Shown here: one piece after another, positions 57,431 through 64,000 of the stretch | How positions within the stretch are numbered: the first letter of the stretch is position 1 | Layout of the letters: each line of letters starts with the position of its first letter | DNA from: an uncultured Halomonas sp. | GTDB taxonomy: Bacteria; Pseudomonadota; Gammaproteobacteria; Pseudomonadales; Halomonadaceae | Length of the DNA stretch: 64,000 bases | Assembly: GCF_947493865.1 (NCBI RefSeq) | Contig: NZ_CANLTC010000012.1 | Span: 50,377 to 114,376, forward strand | Reading direction: 5' to 3' | Position numbers and translations under genes: made by a program | Notes under the pieces: generated by a model | Told to the model about the DNA's origin: nothing | Databases searched by the model: none | What the model saw: only the letters and a program-made list of their open reading frames with translations

Positions 57431-57601
57431 GAACCTATTTATGATCTGCTGCGTGTCGGTCATACGTCGTTAAATTCGGTCTCGTGCGCGAGTCCGATCA
57501 AAATACTCATTTACACCAGTAAACTCGTGTGCGAGCCCAGTCCGTTTTATCGTCCGAGTTTGCCTTGTCTGACTCTAACTCGCTAGATCGTAAACAGGTT
57601 C
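57431..57601. repeat. MITE-like element with terminal inverted repeats and a TAA target duplication
   Basis: Ends GAACCTATTTATGATC (57431-57446) and GATCGTAAACAGGTTC (57586-57601) are inverted copies with two differences. TAA at 57428-57430 and at 57602-57604 is a three-base direct duplication of the type made by IS5-group transposases. The 171-base body has no frame. The left TAA is also the stop codon of the DUF411 gene, so insertion left that protein intact. Confidence 0.75.
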
Positions 57602-57628
57602 TAATAACCCATCTTGGAGAGAGTCATC

Positions 57629-58069
57629 GTGCAATATCTTCACACCATGGTGCGGGTCAGCGACCTGGACGCCTCCTTGCACTTTTACTGCGATCTGCTT
57701 GGGCTCGAGGAGATCAGCCGCAAGGATAGCGACAAGGGCCGTTTTACCCTGGTCTTTCTGGCGGCGCCGAATGACAGGCAGCGCGCCCAGGACGATCGTG
57801 CCCCGATGATCGAGCTGACCCACAACTGGGATCCAGAAGAGTACGACGGCGGACGCAATTTCGGCCATCTAGCCTATCGGGTCGATGATATCTACGCGCT
57901 TTGCGAGCATCTACGGGCGAACGGGGTGACCATCAATCGTCCCCCGCGTGATGGCTACATGGCCTTCGTGAAGAGCCCGGACGGAATTTCCATCGAGCTG
58001 CTACAGGCCGGGAATGCCCTGGAGCCCGAGGAGCCCTGGGCGTCGATGGAAAATACAGGGGCCTGGTAA
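57629..58069 (+). CDS. gloA: Lactoylglutathione lyase (glyoxalase I)-type VOC protein
   Basis: 146 residues from GTG 57629, with GGAGAGAG before it. It has the GloA-like pattern: His in LHTMVRVSDLDASLHFY, the LGLEEISRKDSDKGRFTLVF block, Glu in PMIELTHNWDPEEYDGGRNF, the second-half His in GHLAYRVDDIYALCEHL, and the last Glu in GISIELLQ. It would detoxify methylglyoxal as the glutathione adduct. The GTG start and the late His/Glu set fit GloA better than generic VOC proteins. Confidence 0.85.
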   Translation: MQYLHTMVRVSDLDASLHFYCDLLGLEEISRKDSDKGRFTLVFLAAPNDRQRAQDDRAPMIELTHNWDPEEYDGGRNFGHLAYRVDDIYALCEHLRANGVTINRPPRDGYMAFVKSPDGISIELLQAGNALEPEEPWASMENTGAW

Positions 58070-58080
58070 TAGAGAAATCC

Positions 58081-58782
58081 ATGCAGTTGAGCGATACGCT
58101 AAGGCGGGCCTTTCGCCGCGAAGCGGAAAAGTTGGAAGGCGTCGACCTGGAGGTTTATCGCCAGTTCGACAAGGATCCTCTGGAGCCGGTGATCGGCCTG
58201 GGGCCGAAGGATGCTCCCATCGGCATCTTCGGCCGCGATCCCGGACGCCAGGAGATCAAGCACGGCGTGCCCTTCATCGGCAGCGGTGGCCAGAAGGTTC
58301 GCGGACCGCTCTTTGAGGCACTTCATGGCGAACCGCTACCAGATTTCGAGGCAAGTCTTGAGGTCGGCCGGCATGTGTTCTGGGCCAATACGGTGCCGTA
58401 CAAGCCGACAGGCAACAAGGCTTGGTCCATGGCGGTCAAGAAGCGTTTTCAGCCGTTGATGGCGGAGCTGTTGATCACCCATTGGCACGGGCGCACCTTG
58501 ATCACACTAGGGCGCGAGGCCTTCCTGTGGTTCGGTATCAACCAGCCAAAGGAAGTGCGTCAGGCGCTGGAAGCCTTCTGGAAACGAGAGGATCGTTTCG
58601 AGTCCGTGCACTCTACACCCTTGACCCTGGAGAGCGGTGAGCAAGCGATATTCGACCTGGCGCCGCTGCCTCACCCCTCGCCCTTGAATCAAACCTGGTA
58701 CAAGCGCTTTCCTGGACTTTTCGACGCGCGTTTGACGGAGCTGAATGTGGTGGGGCGCTTACTTGAGTCGCAAAAGGTTTGA
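58081..58782 (+). CDS. Uracil-DNA glycosylase superfamily protein
   Basis: 233 residues. The UDG-superfamily blocks are IGIFGRDPGRQEIKHGVPF (family-like G-R-D-P-G-x-x-E water-activating loop) and LPHPSPLNQTWYKRFP (H-P-S-P-L-N loop inserted in DNA). It lacks the strict four-cysteine cluster of families 4 and 5, so it is an uncharacterised branch. It probably excises damaged or mis-incorporated bases. It lies 11 bases after the glyoxalase gene. Confidence 0.85.
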   Translation: MQLSDTLRRAFRREAEKLEGVDLEVYRQFDKDPLEPVIGLGPKDAPIGIFGRDPGRQEIKHGVPFIGSGGQKVRGPLFEALHGEPLPDFEASLEVGRHVFWANTVPYKPTGNKAWSMAVKKRFQPLMAELLITHWHGRTLITLGREAFLWFGINQPKEVRQALEAFWKREDRFESVHSTPLTLESGEQAIFDLAPLPHPSPLNQTWYKRFPGLFDARLTELNVVGRLLESQKV

Positions 58783-58820
58783 ACCGCTCTTTTTCATGGA
58801 CTTTCATTGAGAAGTTTTTA

Positions 58821-59091
58821 TTAGGGTCTGTTGACGTTTCATTCACGGCCGCGCTGGCGCCAGTTTTTATTCGGGGCAAGGCAGGAGGAGAGAAATCTGG
58901 TTATTCCAAATGAACGACAACTAACGCCGCAGCGGATAAAAACTGACCCAGCCCTTTGGGTTGCGCATCAAAAAGCGCCATCCTGCGTTGCGAAACGTGA
59001 AAAGGGAATAACCTTTCTCTGCGCTTCGCGCCTTGACTGGCACTTTTTGATGCAGCAACGCGGTTCGCGATGAAACGTCAACAGACCCTAA
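58821..59091. repeat. 271-base MITE-like element with 22-base perfect terminal inverted repeats
   Basis: The ends TTAGGGTCTGTTGACG... (58821-58842) and ...CGTCAACAGACCCTAA (59070-59091) are perfect inverted copies over 22 bases. Further internal inverted copies: CAGTTTTTATTC (58861) with GGATAAAAACTG (58933), GGTTATTCC (58899) with GGAATAACC (59005), and GCATCAAAAAGCGCCA (58965) with TGGCACTTTTTGATGC (59038). No frame is present. It fills most of the 501-base gap 58783-59283; the rest holds nothing I can name. Confidence 0.8.
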
Positions 59092-59283
59092 TCTAACGTC
59101 CCGTCGTAGCCTTGGTGTGTCGCGCCTGGAGTTGTTGAAACCGCCCTCGATCATCAAGTGCCCTCATGCCCGACACCCACGAAACATCTCACCGGCAGTA
59201 GCGTAAGCCACGTTCTGAATTCGCGACCCGAAAAGCGTATCTGAATCACGAATTGGAGAGCATGTCGCCTCGGCGCTGGCCAA

Positions 59284-60195
59284 TCATTGCATCAGATCCC
59301 AGTAGGGTTGGTTTCCAAAACGCGTGTATAACAAATCAATCAGTAGCCGAACCTTGGTCGACAGATGCCGATGTCGGGGATAGAGGGCGCTAAGCGTGAT
59401 GTCGGTCGGCGGGTAATCCACGAGGAGTGTACGCAATTGTCCGGTCTGCAGCGCCTCGCCGGCGATAAAGGTTGGTAGCAAGGCGATCCCTTGATGATTG
59501 ATAGCGGCGTCGCGCAGAGGTTCGGCATTGTTGGAGGACATGACACACTGGATCGCGAAGGCCTGTTCACCACCTGGACCACGTAAACGCCACTTGCTTC
59601 CAGAACCCAGATAACCATAGTGTAAACAGCGGTGCGCATTGAGCTCGGAAGGAACCGACGGCTCTCCCCACGTCTCAAGATAATTCGGCGAGGCGCAGAG
59701 CACTCGCCGGGCTGTTGCCAACTCCCGAGTCACAAGGCTGGTGGTCGCTTGCGACGCCCCAACCCGCACCGTGACATCGAAACCCTCTTCGATCGCATCG
59801 ATCAAGCGGTCGTTGAGCATCAATTCGACATGAACATCCGGATACAAGGCCATGTATTCGGCGAGTACCTTGGACAAGTGAAGGGTGCCGAAAGACATCG
59901 GTGCGTTGACGCGCAGTTTGCCGGTTGGTTTGCTTTGCAACGCGGTGATTGCCGAAGTGGCCTCGTCCAGCTCGCTTAGAATCTGAATGCAACGTTCATA
60001 AAACGCAAGTCCCGTGTCCGTCGGCGTGACCCGTCGCGTGCTACGCTGAAGTAATTGAGCGCCGAGTTCCTGCTCGAGATTGATGACGGTCTTGTTGACC
60101 ACCGACCGCGACAATCCCATCTCCCGCGCCGCAGCGGCAAAGCCCCCTGCCTTGACGACGTGCGTAAAGGCGCGGATACCCGCGAAATTATCCAT
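59284..60195 (-). CDS. LysR-family transcriptional regulator
   Basis: 303 residues; [24 protein letters not shown] then [20 protein letters not shown], and an effector-binding domain ([20 protein letters not shown]). The sequence belongs to the large CrgA/'DUF' LysR branch that often controls a divergent oxidoreductase. Divergent to the flavin reductase at 60307 with a dyad between them. The effector is not known. Confidence 0.93.
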   Translation of the reverse strand: MDNFAGIRAFTHVVKAGGFAAAAREMGLSRSVVNKTVINLEQELGAQLLQRSTRRVTPTDTGLAFYERCIQILSELDEATSAITALQSKPTGKLRVNAPMSFGTLHLSKVLAEYMALYPDVHVELMLNDRLIDAIEEGFDVTVRVGASQATTSLVTRELATARRVLCASPNYLETWGEPSVPSELNAHRCLHYGYLGSGSKWRLRGPGGEQAFAIQCVMSSNNAEPLRDAAINHQGIALLPTFIAGEALQTGQLRTLLVDYPPTDITLSALYPRHRHLSTKVRLLIDLLYTRFGNQPYWDLMQ

Positions 60196-60210
60196 ATATC
60201 ACCTCTTTTT

Positions 60211-60227
60211 GTCGCCTTTGAGGCGAC
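60211..60227. promoter_or_regulatory. Candidate LysR operator
   Basis: GTCGCC-TTTGA-GGCGAC is a perfect six-base inverted repeat with a five-base centre, 16 bases before the LysR start and 80 before the flavin reductase. LysR proteins commonly bind such T-N11-A-like dyads in divergent promoters. Confidence 0.5.
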
Positions 60228-60306
60228 TATGTGTCCTTGAATAGCGTTATTGTATTCGTAAAAAGGCGGAATTAGGATGGCTCAATACAATCCATAAGGA
60301 GCTTAC

Positions 60307-60876
60307 ATGACTAACACACTCAAGGTGCTCGGCATTTCCGGCAGTCTACGGCGGGATTCCTACAATACCGCTGCCTTGCGGGCGGCCCGGGACAACGCCC
60401 CCAGTGACATGCGCTTTGAATTCGCCGACCTGTCACAGATTCCGATGTATGACCAGGATCTGCGAGACAAGAACGTACCGGCTGCCGTGACGCAGCTTGT
60501 GGAGCAGATAAAGGCGGCCGATGCGCTGCTATTCGCGACGCCGGAATACAACTACTCTTTGCCCGGGGTGTTGAAGAATGCCATTGACTGGGTCTCTCGC
60601 GAGCAGCCACAGCCGTTCGCCGGTAAGCCCGCCGCGATCATGAGTGCCAGCAAGAGTATTCTTGGCGGCCCACGCGCGCAGTATGACCTGCGTCGTGCCA
60701 TGGTTTTTCTGGATATGCACTGTCTGAACAAGCCCGAAGTGATGATCGCCTCTGCGCACGAACGCTTCGATGCCGAGGGCCGACTCACCGATGAGACTAC
60801 ACGTGAATTCGTCGCCAAACTGGTAACGGCCCTGGGCGACTGGACGCGAAAGCTGCAGGCTGGAGAGAGGCGGTGA
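60307..60876 (+). CDS. NAD(P)H-dependent FMN reductase (ChrR/YieF-like)
   Basis: 189 residues, flavodoxin-like fold. GISGSLRRDSYNTAALRAAR is the FMN phosphate loop, FATPEYNYSLPGVLKNAIDW is the isoalloxazine loop typical of NADPH-dependent FMN/quinone/chromate reductases. These enzymes reduce quinones or metals to limit oxidative stress. AAGGAGC lies before the ATG. Probably under control of the divergent LysR regulator. Confidence 0.93.
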   Translation: MTNTLKVLGISGSLRRDSYNTAALRAARDNAPSDMRFEFADLSQIPMYDQDLRDKNVPAAVTQLVEQIKAADALLFATPEYNYSLPGVLKNAIDWVSREQPQPFAGKPAAIMSASKSILGGPRAQYDLRRAMVFLDMHCLNKPEVMIASAHERFDAEGRLTDETTREFVAKLVTALGDWTRKLQAGERR

Positions 60877-61048
60877 GCACGCTGACAAAGCAGCCGGATG
60901 GGGCGTTTGACCAGGACTGCGGAACGCCGCATGAATGCTATCGAACGCGCCTGGCATCGAACTGACAGCAATGCATGATTCACGCATCGCGATCGTCGGC
61001 GGGCAGCACCTGGGTAAGCGTCCTATCGAATGAACTTCGTTCTTCAGT

Positions 61049-61072
61049 CGCCGCGCCGATATCGGCGCGGCG
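61049..61072. terminator. 24-base perfect palindrome between convergent genes
   Basis: The arm CGCCGCGCCGAT is followed at once by its exact inverse, giving a 24-base palindrome with almost no loop. It lies nine bases from the amidohydrolase stop and could act as a terminator for both sides. The remaining gap 60877-61048 shows no gene. Confidence 0.5.
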
Positions 61073-61080
61073 AAGCTGCA

Positions 61081-62895
61081 TCAGCGCTGCGTGAATGCGC
61101 CTTCGTAGTTCACTACGGGTGACCACTCGGGGCTGACCGGGGGCAGTGGCTCCGGCGCGAACTCGGCGAAGGGCTCGGCGGCATAGACGACATTGCCACC
61201 TGTCACTGTAAGCACCGATTCAAGTCCCATGATGTCCTCCTCGGGAACCGAGAAGTAGTCATCGGACAGGATCGCGAAATCGGCATACATGCCTTCCGCG
61301 ATATCGCCTTTCACGTCCTCTTCCTGGGAGAACCACGCACTGCCCGAAGTGAAGATATCCAGCGCCTCTTCGCGGCTCAGCTTGTTCTCCTCGTTCCAGA
61401 GTTCCAGCCCACCGACGGTCTTGCCGGTAACGAGCCAGTAGAGCGAGGGCCAGGGATTGTAGCTGCTGACGCGGGTACCATCGGTACCGGCACCGACCGG
61501 GATACCCATGTCGAGCATCTTGCGCACTGGTGGTGCGGCCTTGGCCGCCTCGGCGCCATAGCGTTCGACGAAGTATTCACCTGCAAATGCCATGCGGTCC
61601 TGGATCGCGATCCCGCCGCCCAGGGCCTTAATGCGCTCCAGCTCGGCGTCCCGGACGGTTTCCGCGTGGTCGATGGCCCAGCGCGGGGCGAACTCGCCTT
61701 GTTCCTCGGCGACCTGTTCGAACACGTCCATGATCAGCGCGACGCTTTCGCCGTAGGTCGCGTGCTGGCGCAGCGGCCAGCCGGCCTCGACCAGCATGGT
61801 GGTGACTTCGTGCAGATCGCCGCGCGGGTCCTGCCCCTCCGCTTCGCGCTCGGCAAGGCTCGGGCGAGGCGCGAGAAAGTTCTCCCAGTCTCCGACGCTG
61901 TGAACCAGGAACTCCCCGCCGCCGTCAAGCTCGTAACCGTGGTCATGGGCCACGTCGAGGTTCTTTCCTACCTCGTTGTTCGCGATCCAGGTCTCGAACT
62001 CGGCCATCTCGCCGCCAGGGTCCTGCGCGAAGAGGTAGTAGCTCATCCGCAGCGGCAGACCGTCATTGGTCGCGATGCTGCGGGATCCGACATAATCCTC
62101 GGGGAAGACATGCCCACCGCCGCCGGCGTCAATTGAAGAGGTCAGTCCCAGCCGGTTCAGCTCGTGGTAATACTGCTTGGTCGAATTGACCATGTCCTCT
62201 TCGGACATCTGCGGCAGCGCGCCGATGGTCTTGTAGAGGATCGACGGATTCGGCTCCGCGTGCAGGATCGCGCCGCCACCTTCGAGGAACTCGATGCGGG
62301 AGCCGTCAGCGGTTTCCGTCTCCGGCGTATAGCCCAGCGCCTCGACCCCGGCCTGATTCAAAAATCCCTGGCTGTAGAGAAACAGCACGAAAACCGGCGT
62401 GTCCGGTGCCGCTTCGTTCAGTTCCTCCACGGTCGGCATGCGCTGCTCCTCGAACTGGAAGGGCGACCAGCCCCCGATGACGCGTACCCATTCGCCCTCG
62501 GGAACACGGTCGGCCTCTACGCGGATGCGGTCGAGTGCGGCCTCCAGCGTCGGGATGCCATCCCAGCGTGTTTCCAGGTTGTAGAAACGCCCGCCCCGGA
62601 TCTGGTGGGAATGCGAGTCGTTGAGGCCTGGAATCACCGTGCGGCCCTCGGCATCGATGACCTGGGTTCCATCGCCGCGAAAGGCTTCGATCTCGGCATT
62701 GTCGCCGACTTCGATGAAGACTCCGTCCTTGACCGCGAAGGCGGTCGCGTCTTGGGATGGCTCGCCGGTATAAACCTTGCCGGCGTTCATGACGATAAGG
62801 TCAGCGGGCTGCTGGCTCTGGGCGAAGGCGGGTACGCCCGCGATAAGCGCGGCGAGCGCAACCGCCTGTGGACCACTCTTTTTGAACAATACCAT
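61081..62895 (-). CDS. Exported YtcJ-like amidohydrolase
   Basis: 604 residues from ATG 62895, with GGAAG before it. A signal peptide (VALAALIAGVPAFAQS) precedes the amidohydrolase fold: VIPGLNDSHSHQIRGG supplies the first metal histidines (H-x-H), RQHATYGESV the third, AIDHAETV the fourth and VGAGTDGTRVSSYNPW the catalytic aspartate. The group hydrolyses N-acyl or cyclic amides, often of unknown kind. Export to the periplasm is unusual for the fold. The next gene on the same strand also encodes an exported hydrolase. Confidence 0.9.
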   Translation of the reverse strand: MVLFKKSGPQAVALAALIAGVPAFAQSQQPADLIVMNAGKVYTGEPSQDATAFAVKDGVFIEVGDNAEIEAFRGDGTQVIDAEGRTVIPGLNDSHSHQIRGGRFYNLETRWDGIPTLEAALDRIRVEADRVPEGEWVRVIGGWSPFQFEEQRMPTVEELNEAAPDTPVFVLFLYSQGFLNQAGVEALGYTPETETADGSRIEFLEGGGAILHAEPNPSILYKTIGALPQMSEEDMVNSTKQYYHELNRLGLTSSIDAGGGGHVFPEDYVGSRSIATNDGLPLRMSYYLFAQDPGGEMAEFETWIANNEVGKNLDVAHDHGYELDGGGEFLVHSVGDWENFLAPRPSLAEREAEGQDPRGDLHEVTTMLVEAGWPLRQHATYGESVALIMDVFEQVAEEQGEFAPRWAIDHAETVRDAELERIKALGGGIAIQDRMAFAGEYFVERYGAEAAKAAPPVRKMLDMGIPVGAGTDGTRVSSYNPWPSLYWLVTGKTVGGLELWNEENKLSREEALDIFTSGSAWFSQEEDVKGDIAEGMYADFAILSDDYFSVPEEDIMGLESVLTVTGGNVVYAAEPFAEFAPEPLPPVSPEWSPVVNYEGAFTQR

Positions 62896-62987
62896 CGGAT
62901 CTTCCTTTTTCTGAGGTGAAGGCGGCCATGCCAAGGCGTGACCGCCAGTGTCATCAGAGTCCTGCCCGTCAGGACAGAGTGATCATT

Positions 62988-63791
62988 TTATTCCTTCGCG
63001 TCGGACTTGCTTGCTGCTTCCTGGGCGCGGGTGTAGCTTTCCACCGCCGAGCCGTATTCAGGCACGAGTTCCGCGTAGAGCGCGCCCCAGTCGGCGGCGT
63101 CCGGGCGGTTCCAGGTGCGGTGAGTCTCGCTCAGGATGGTATTGGTGGTGACCGGCACGATCCCGCCTGCCACCATCCGCTCGAGAGCCACGTCAGAAGC
63201 CATCTTGCTGACGTCGCCCGACGCATCCATTACCACGACCACGTCGTAGCCTTCGGCGTGAGCCTGCAGGGCCGGAAAGGCGACGCAGACACTGGTCCAG
63301 ACGCCCGCGATCACCAGGGTCTTGCGGCCGGTTGCTTCGACGGCTTCGACGAAGTCCGCGTTATCCCAGGAGCTGACCTCGCCCTGGCGCCGGATGAATT
63401 TCGCACTGCTGGGCAATACGTCAGAGAGTTCTTTCATGAGCGGCCCGTTGGGACCGTCGGGTTCAGACGCGGTATAGATGATCGGGATATCCGCCTGCTT
63501 CGCGATCTTCGTCAACACGACCGTATTGCGGCGCAGGTCATCAACAGGGATGTCGTTCACGGTCTGAAACAGGCCCGTCTGGTGGTCGAGCAGCAACAGA
63601 ACCGCATCGTTCGGATCGAACAAGGCGTTGTTTGCCTCTTCGGTCGGCTCGCGGGTAAGACCTTCGAGGTGCAGTTGATTGTTTGCTTCCTGTGCCTGTG
63701 CCGAGGTGGTGAACGCGAGCGGCTGAATGAGCATCGCCGCGCCTGTTGCGATAGCAAGGAAGGTTTTTCCGAGCTGCTTTATGCTTTGCAT
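62988..63791 (-). CDS. Exported YcaC-like isochorismatase-family hydrolase
   Basis: 267 residues from ATG 63791, with AAGGA at the right distance. N-terminal signal peptide (TFLAIATGAAMLIQPLAF... ending near SAQAQEAN). The core resembles YcaC: LLLLDHQTGLF with the catalytic Asp, RQGEVSSWDNADFVEA, and the nucleophile Cys in VIAGVWTSVCVAFPAL. YcaC-type proteins are normally cytoplasmic octamers of unknown substrate; a secreted form is uncommon. It is upstream of the amidohydrolase on the same strand (92-base gap), suggesting joint action on an exported substrate. Confidence 0.9.
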   Translation of the reverse strand: MQSIKQLGKTFLAIATGAAMLIQPLAFTTSAQAQEANNQLHLEGLTREPTEEANNALFDPNDAVLLLLDHQTGLFQTVNDIPVDDLRRNTVVLTKIAKQADIPIIYTASEPDGPNGPLMKELSDVLPSSAKFIRRQGEVSSWDNADFVEAVEATGRKTLVIAGVWTSVCVAFPALQAHAEGYDVVVVMDASGDVSKMASDVALERMVAGGIVPVTTNTILSETHRTWNRPDAADWGALYAELVPEYGSAVESYTRAQEAASKSDAKE

Positions 63792-63923
63792 GACAGTTTT
63801 CCTTAGGAGGTCAGGGGAGTACCCTCGCGGCCATCTGGCTGCGGCCGTCGAGGAAGGCACCTGCCGTCGAGATCGATCGTTACGACGATATCTCGTGGGC
63901 AAGTTTCGTGCGTTGCCGGCTAC

Positions 63924-64000
63924 TAGGGTCTGTATGAAAAGTCGGCTCGTAGACACAGGCGTATGCAAGCCACGCATACCATCGCATAAAAGCTACGGGC
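63924..64000. mobile_element. Possible insertion-sequence end cut by the window edge
   Basis: TAGGGTCTGTATGAAAAGTC (from 63924) resembles the start of IS5-group elements and shares TAGGGTCTGT with the 58.8-kb MITE. No transposase is visible; the element would continue to the right. Confidence 0.25.

Overview
The window looks like chromosomal DNA from a moderately halophilic gammaproteobacterium of the Halomonas group. This is inferred from protein style, high GC, a BCCT osmolyte carrier, an NhaC antiporter, class Ia ribonucleotide reductase and MetR/MetE; no marker gene is present to prove it. I found no rRNA, tRNA or CRISPR array. Gene density is high, and most genes sit in short, often overlapping operons. 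Layout: (a) 1-4.04 kb, a polyprenyl-phosphate arabinose-type locus (flippase-like protein, DprE1-like oxidase, DprE2-like reductase, HAD phosphatase, GT-C-like membrane protein). Its right third is abruptly AT-rich, with the compositional break inside the HAD gene. (b) 4.1-8.4 kb, agmatine deiminase, a YbhB-type protein and the threonine-degrading pair tdh-kbl. (c) 8.5-20.9 kb on the minus strand: an export operon (HlyD-like adaptor, RbbA-like double ABC-permease, YhhJ-like permease), then a tightly coupled operon of a DUF3141 PHA-synthase-like hydrolase with MlaE(STAS), MlaF, MlaD and a PqiC-like lipoprotein, then NhaC. Both operons are preceded by Anr/FNR-like boxes at the same distance from an identical TAGACT hexamer. 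(d) 21-26 kb, VapBC toxin-antitoxin and a FAN1-type nuclease coupled to an XPD/DinG-type helicase that seems to lack one of its four Fe-S cysteines. (e) 26.5-30.8 kb, a TelA pair, two small enzymes, a retropepsin-like protease and two paralogous mini membrane proteins with strong terminators. (f) 30.8-38.6 kb, an RND efflux pair and glpK-glpD. (g) 38.7-41.6 kb, an accessory patch with RES-Xre and MntA-HepT toxin-antitoxin pairs, a 37-codon gene and an AT-rich membrane protein. (h) 41.6-46 kb, nrdB and nrdA separated by a folded intergenic repeat. (i) 46.3-54.5 kb, an RstAB-like two-component system, a lipocalin-like protein, divergent metR/metE, a lysozyme-inhibitor-like lipoprotein and a YdjM-type membrane protein. 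(j) 54.7-64 kb, BCCT carrier, Tag glycosylase, DUF411 protein, glyoxalase, uracil-DNA-glycosylase-like protein, a LysR/flavin reductase pair, and an exported amidohydrolase with an exported YcaC-like hydrolase. Three different non-coding inverted-repeat (MITE-like) elements lie in intergenic DNA at 26.2, 57.4 and 58.8 kb. One has a clear TAA target duplication formed with the stop codon of the neighbouring gene. The strongest candidates for something not yet described are the DUF3141-Mla operon under probable oxygen control, and the recombining arabinose/GT-C locus.
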